64,000 nt of DNA from Saprospiraceae bacterium. GTDB taxonomy: Bacteria > Bacteroidota > Bacteroidia > Chitinophagales > Saprospiraceae. The DNA lies in contig JAIYAP010000009.1 of the NCBI GenBank assembly GCA_027488935.1, positions 1-64,000 on the forward strand. The letters are read 5' to 3'. The notes under the pieces were generated by a model that saw only the letters and a program-made list of their open reading frames with translations, was not told the origin of the DNA and did no database searches. Below, one piece after another: positions 60,398 to 64,000 of the stretch. Position numbers and translations under genes: made by a program. How positions within the stretch are numbered: the first letter of the stretch is position 1; every line of letters begins with the position of its first letter.

Positions 60398-60844
60398 ATG
60401 AATTTATTTGCACCAGTGTCCACCATCATGACCACCAAACTTTACACCGTTAGCACAGAAGACAATCTGGCCACTGTGAAAGAGATTTTTGACCAGCACA
60501 ACATCCACCATATCCCTGTTTTACATGTGCGACAGTTGGTTGGTATGGTTAGTAAGACTGATTTTGAGCACTTTACGGGAGGATTGAGCCATTTTCAAGA
60601 TGATCAATTTGTGAATGAACACCGTTTGAAAAACATGAAAGCTTCCGAACTAATGGTGAAAAGGCTGGGTAAATTGGAGCCAGACGATCGTATCAACGTC
60701 GCAATTGAAGTTTTTTGTAAAAACCTGTTTCATGCTTTGCCTGTTGTACAAGGCGACGAATTGGTTGGCATGGTTACGACTTTTGATATTTTGAAAATGC
60801 TTCAGGCCGAAAAACCTGAGCATCCAGAAGAAGTTTACAAATAA
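60398..60844 (+). CDS. CBS-domain pair protein
   Basis: The 148-residue protein consists of two CBS domains: VSTIMTTKLYTVSTEDNLATVKEIFDQHNIHHIPVLHVRQLVGMVSKTDF and ASELMVKRLGKLEPDDRINVAIEVFCKNLFHALPVVQGDELVGMVTTFDILKML. Such pairs bind adenine nucleotides and act as energy sensors. The start was set at ATG 60398, just before the first CBS, giving the normal length. It is divergent from the kinase/regulator unit and 47 bases upstream of the stress protein gene. Confidence 0.9.
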   Translation: MNLFAPVSTIMTTKLYTVSTEDNLATVKEIFDQHNIHHIPVLHVRQLVGMVSKTDFEHFTGGLSHFQDDQFVNEHRLKNMKASELMVKRLGKLEPDDRINVAIEVFCKNLFHALPVVQGDELVGMVTTFDILKMLQAEKPEHPEEVYK

Positions 60845-60891
60845 CCGCTGCATCTGTTTTTCATGATCTCACTCGATTTAAAGCAAGAAGC

Positions 60892-62055
60892 ATGAGCATG
60901 AATATAAAAATATTGGGTATGGGCGATTTAAAGACGCGCGCATTGAGAGATAATCTTGATGCAGCCTTACGTTTATACCCGCTAAAAGGGAAAATCGAAG
61001 AAGTGTCGGAAGTGAATCGGATCGCCTTATCGGGTGTAACCGAAACCCCGGCCCTTTTATTTGATAATCAAATTATATCGGAGGGGAGTGTCCCAACGAT
61101 TGAGGAGTTGACCAATTTATTGCGCAACCGTTTTTTGTACAAATCCAAACTTTATCGTTTGAGCAAAATACTGGTACCTGTTGATTTCAGTACGAGCGCT
61201 GAAAATGCGCTTTGTTTTGCTTGGGAAATTGCGCGGCATTTTGATGCAACGCTGGATGTGGTGCATGCCATGGAAGGCGTATTTGAAGGAAATGCGCAAG
61301 CAACTTCTGGATTTTTGGAGCAACATGTCCAAACGACCCAACAAGCATTGCAGGCGTTTGTAACCGAGACTTTTAGGAAGTTTTTTCCGGAAGATTTGCC
61401 CATTACACCTGTTGCGGCCGGTCCGGGCGAGGTTTCCAGCCCAAACGCCCTATACCGGGTCAGGGCAAAAGTGGAGTTTGGTTTTCCAGAAATTATATTG
61501 GAAAATTTGACCCAGCGTTATGATTTGCTTGTGATGGGCACGAGTGGAAAAAGTAATTTGGCAACGCAAGTGTTGGGTTCGGTGAGTTTGGAACTTAGTC
61601 GGAGCGCCCATTGTCCGGTCATGCTTATTCCGCCCGGTGCGCAGTACAGTGGATTTCGAAATGTATTGTATGCCAGCAATTTTGAGAGTAACGATCCGGA
61701 AAAAGTGAAACAAGTGGTTGCCTTTGCTAAAAAATTTGATGCGCAATTGCATTTTGTTCACGTTGGAAAGGTACAAGAGCATGGGGAAAAACTCGAACGT
61801 GCACTGTTTGAAGTCAATTATAAATACAGTGATCCGGAAAAACCCTTTATTTTCCAAAAGATGGTAGGCGAGGATGTAACCGAAAAATTACATGAATATG
61901 CTTTTTACCACAAAACAGATTTGTTCGTTTTTGTAACGCCCAGGCGCGGATTTTGGCAAAATTTATTGCACAAAAGTCAAACGAAACACATGGTATTGAA
62001 CACGCATACCCCTGTTTTAGTGGTACATCAGTTCAATGACCTAATCAATAACTAA
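60892..62055 (+). CDS. Tandem UspA protein fused to a cysteine-less thioredoxin-like domain
   Basis: The 387-residue protein has an N-terminal thioredoxin-3-like domain (about 1-85) in which the usual G-x-G-C-x-x-C redox site reads GMGDLKT (residues 9-15), both Cys replaced (Asp12, Thr15). Two UspA domains follow (about 94-243 and 253-385). The first has an intact ATP-binding G-2x-G-9x-GS motif (GTSGKSNLATQVLGS); in the second it is not evident. Universal stress proteins respond to starvation and redox stress. ATG 60892 and 60898 are both possible starts. It follows the CBS gene on the same strand. Confidence 0.85.
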   Translation: MSMNIKILGMGDLKTRALRDNLDAALRLYPLKGKIEEVSEVNRIALSGVTETPALLFDNQIISEGSVPTIEELTNLLRNRFLYKSKLYRLSKILVPVDFSTSAENALCFAWEIARHFDATLDVVHAMEGVFEGNAQATSGFLEQHVQTTQQALQAFVTETFRKFFPEDLPITPVAAGPGEVSSPNALYRVRAKVEFGFPEIILENLTQRYDLLVMGTSGKSNLATQVLGSVSLELSRSAHCPVMLIPPGAQYSGFRNVLYASNFESNDPEKVKQVVAFAKKFDAQLHFVHVGKVQEHGEKLERALFEVNYKYSDPEKPFIFQKMVGEDVTEKLHEYAFYHKTDLFVFVTPRRGFWQNLLHKSQTKHMVLNTHTPVLVVHQFNDLINN

Positions 62056-62119
62056 CGGGTTTCGGAATGCTGTTGCCTCCAAAACCCGTCAAGAATAATT
62101 TTTGCTGTGGCTAGTTGCT

Positions 62120-62158
62120 CCGGTGGTTTGTTGGAAAGATAAACCGCCGGATTTTTTT
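62120..62158 (+). terminator. Terminator after the stress protein gene
   Basis: CCGGTGGTTT (62120-62129) pairs with AAACCGCCGG (62141-62150) with one G-T pair and is followed by seven T. An additional stem ACGGGTTT/AAACCCGT lies at 62055-62089. Confidence 0.85.
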
Positions 62159-63389
62159 ATAAATCCATCAACAGCGTGATCGGATCTTCAATCAAGTTTT
62201 TCACTTTCACCAGGAAGGTTACCGAAGTTGAACCATCAATCACGCGGTGATCATAGCTCAGGGCGAGGTACATCATTGGGCGGATTTTAATTTCTCCTTC
62301 TACTACAATTGGGCGGTCTTTGATGGCATGCATACCCAAAATAGCGCTTTGCGGCTCATTGATAATCGGGGTGCTCATTAGGCTGCCGAAAATACCACCA
62401 TTGGTGATGGTGAAGGTTCCACCGCTCATTTCCTCCAGTGATAATTTGCCATCTTTTGCTTTTGTAGCCAGTTCTTTCAATTTGAACTCGATATCGCTGA
62501 ATTTCAGGCTTTCAATGTTGCGAATTGGGGGCACCACCAATCCGGTTGGTGTGCTGATTGCAAAACTGATATCGGCAAAATCGTGGAAAATGATATCGTC
62601 TCCATCCAAGGCGGCATTAACATCCGGCATTTCGAGCAGCACTTTAGCGCAAGCTTTGGCAAAAATGGACATAAAGCCCAGTTTGATGCCGTATTTTTTT
62701 ACAAAAGCCTCTTGATATTTTTCGCGTAGTTGCATCACTGCCGTCATGTCGACCTCATTGAAGGTGGTCAACATAGCCGTGTTGTTTTTAGCACTTACCA
62801 GGCGTTTGGCGATGGTGCGGCGCATGCGGGTAAGGCGTTCGCGGCGTTCGTTGCGCGAGAAAGCAGTGGTTGCAGCGGGTGCTGCAATGGGTGCAGCCTT
62901 CTCTACAGTAGGTGTTGGCGTAGGCGCGGATTTGTTTTCTACGGCTTTTTGTGCGTCTTCTTTCGTGATGCGTCCATCTCTTCCGGAGCCTTTTACTTGG
63001 TCGCCGCTTACCTGGCCTTCTTCCAAAATTTTAGCAGCGGCAGGAGACGGAAAACCGGTTGCATAATTTGCGCTGGTATTGGTTGTTTCTGGTGTTGGCG
63101 TTGCAACTGCGGGCGCGGTTGCAGCAGGCGTCGCCGCGGTGCTTCCGGCTGCATCTGTATCGATTTTGGCAAAAAGCGCCCCTACTGCAAGGTCTTCACC
63201 TTCTTTGGCAACCCAAGTTAATTTGCCAGCCGAATCGGCGGACAATTCCTGGTTGGCTTTTTCTGTTTCAATTTCACAAAGCGGTTCATCCATGGACACG
63301 GTTGCCCCGTCGGGTTTGAGCCACTTGGAGAAAGTTACACTTGATATGGATTCTCCCAAGTTTGGGATTTTTAATTCAATGACCGGCAT
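62157..63389 (-). CDS. sucB: 2-oxoglutarate dehydrogenase E2 (dihydrolipoamide succinyltransferase)
   Basis: E2 of the oxoglutarate dehydrogenase complex transfers the succinyl group from lipoate to CoA. The 410-residue protein has one lipoyl domain (about 1-78, lipoylated Lys44 in [10 protein letters not shown]), an Ala/Thr/Pro-rich flexible linker, an E3-binding domain (about 115-150, [34 protein letters not shown]) and the catalytic domain ending [10 protein letters not shown] with His381 and Asp385. No E1 is adjacent, so the complex genes are split. The promoter box TACTTTTG is at 63450-63457. Confidence 0.94.
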   Translation of the reverse strand: MPVIELKIPNLGESISSVTFSKWLKPDGATVSMDEPLCEIETEKANQELSADSAGKLTWVAKEGEDLAVGALFAKIDTDAAGSTAATPAATAPAVATPTPETTNTSANYATGFPSPAAAKILEEGQVSGDQVKGSGRDGRITKEDAQKAVENKSAPTPTPTVEKAAPIAAPAATTAFSRNERRERLTRMRRTIAKRLVSAKNNTAMLTTFNEVDMTAVMQLREKYQEAFVKKYGIKLGFMSIFAKACAKVLLEMPDVNAALDGDDIIFHDFADISFAISTPTGLVVPPIRNIESLKFSDIEFKLKELATKAKDGKLSLEEMSGGTFTITNGGIFGSLMSTPIINEPQSAILGMHAIKDRPIVVEGEIKIRPMMYLALSYDHRVIDGSTSVTFLVKVKNLIEDPITLLMDL

Positions 63390-63449
63390 TTTCCAGTAAG
63401 GTGTAAAGCGTTATAAAATAAAAAAAGATACCTGACACAGCAGGCAACG

Positions 63450-63457
63450 CAAAAGTA
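63450..63457 (-). promoter_or_regulatory. -7 promoter box TACTTTTG for sucB
   Basis: Fits TAnnTTTG on the minus strand, 61 bases before the sucB start. The palindrome at 63479 lies at its -33 region. Confidence 0.55.
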
Positions 63458-63478
63458 GACTTTTCGGCGAAAAAAAAG

Positions 63479-63496
63479 TATATAGAAAACTATATA
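63479..63496. promoter_or_regulatory. Palindrome TATATAG-AAAA-CTATATA, candidate operator
   Basis: Two perfect 7-base arms around a 4-base centre, between the MarR gene stop and the sucB promoter and overlapping where the -33 element would be. The 18-base length suits a MarR dimer site. Confidence 0.5.
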
Positions 63497-63497
63497 T

Positions 63498-63947
63498 TTA
63501 GTCGCGTAGTTGCTCCAACAGGTTATTTAACAAGTTTGCCTGGTCATTGTTTAAGGCGCTTTGGTAGGGCGAGTTATTGGCCCAAACCTGGTCAATTTCA
63601 AGCATTAGGGCTTGTCCGGAGGCCGTTAGCAGGATTGAACGGGCGCGGCCGTCTTTTTCGGAAGGCAATCGGGAGACCAGTTTTTTAGTGATTAATTTAT
63701 CAATAATTCTGGTGGTGTTGGAGTTTCGGTCGGGCATTTTGAGGGTAATTTCCTTCACCATGATACTTTCTGGAAATTTTCCCAACACAATGCGTAGCAC
63801 ATTGAATTGTTCAAAAGTAATCCCGAACGGTTTTAGTCGGCTATTAATTCGGTTTCGAATCCATCCGGCACAAAAAATAATGTGGAGTTGCGCTTTCTGA
63901 ATTTCATTTAAAAAACTCGAAGTTTTCAATTCGTCTTCGATTCGCAT
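63498..63947 (-). CDS. MarR-family transcriptional regulator
   Basis: The 149-residue dimeric regulator has the MarR winged helix: TFEQFNVLRIVLGKFPESIMVKEITLKMPDRNSNTTRIIDKLITKKLVSRLPSEKDGRARSILLTASG, with the recognition helix around SNTTRIIDKL and the wing Asp-Gly-Arg-Ala-Arg (DGRAR). The ligand is unknown. Target inference: a palindrome lies right after its stop, at the sucB promoter. The gene begins 53 bases from the window end and its own promoter is not resolved. Confidence 0.9.
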   Translation of the reverse strand: MRIEDELKTSSFLNEIQKAQLHIIFCAGWIRNRINSRLKPFGITFEQFNVLRIVLGKFPESIMVKEITLKMPDRNSNTTRIIDKLITKKLVSRLPSEKDGRARSILLTASGQALMLEIDQVWANNSPYQSALNNDQANLLNNLLEQLRD

Positions 63948-64000
63948 GGGTGTGTAAGTCGGTTGTTGTTGGATAATTCGTTGCTTTCGGATTACAAATC

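Overview
The window is a chromosome segment from a member of the Bacteroidota, most likely the Saprospiria or a neighbouring class; the exact family is an inference. The evidence is: the type IX secretion/gliding genes gldK-gldL-gldM-gldN behind a PorP/SprF gene, the Bacteroidota -7 promoter box TAnnTTTG upstream of many genes, a SusC-like TonB-dependent receptor with a carboxypeptidase-like N-terminus, a DUF4271 gene beside hemD, mqnD of the futalosine menaquinone route, and many outer-membrane beta-barrel proteins. No rRNA, tRNA, CRISPR array, integrase or complete insertion sequence was seen.

Layout. 1-1.2 kb: accessory left edge with the tail of an Rpn-like nuclease/transposase carrying 21-bp repeats, then two overlapping small genes with a PD-(D/E)xK-like pattern. 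1.2-5.3 kb: mscS, purA, a DUF4271 protein, hemD. 5.4-9.1 kb: a two-gene unit encoding a SIR2-like/TIR-like protein and a membrane-anchored STAND NTPase, set between housekeeping genes. 9.2-17.4 kb: serA, an alpha/beta hydrolase, a RidA-family protein, a ROK kinase, lipA, an outer-membrane protein, cvpA, a pabA/trpG glutaminase and a semialdehyde dehydrogenase. 17.4-20.6 kb: a secreted protein, a 740-base gap with a possible small gene and RNA hairpins, an ATP-grasp protein and a PKD protein. 20.7-30.7 kb: radical SAM/SPASM, amidohydrolase, DUF1460 amidase, nucleoside transporter, uridine kinase, MFS transporter, a trypsin-like protease with a YbjN-like partner, GSCFA. 30.7-34.6 kb: a short Cys-containing peptide, a DUF692/MNIO oxidase and a TonB-dependent receptor, a candidate modified-peptide/metal locus. 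34.6-41.2 kb: murA, mqnD, ald, a second mscS, a DUF255 thioredoxin-domain protein. 41.2-47.3 kb: porP, gldK, gldL, gldM, gldN. 47.3-57 kb: Smr protein, HGSNAT-like acyltransferase, S66 carboxypeptidase, an isolated paaB-paaC pair, envelope proteins (one with a T17 tract), a lytic transglycosylase. 57-64 kb: an outer-membrane protein, a REC-CRP response regulator with its PAS kinase, a CBS protein, a degenerate-thioredoxin/UspA protein, the 2-oxoglutarate dehydrogenase E2, and a MarR regulator.

How the genes work together. Most of the window is core metabolism and envelope biogenesis. The gld block builds the T9SS motor and core. The nucleoside transporter and uridine kinase are divergent and suit pyrimidine salvage. 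HemD, MqnD, LipA, the OGDH E2 and Ald are respiratory and central functions. The best candidates for undescribed biology are the SIR2/TIR-STAND unit, in which both expected NAD-consuming active sites look degenerate, and the peptide-MNIO-receptor locus. All functional names come from reading motifs in the translated sequence; no database search was run.
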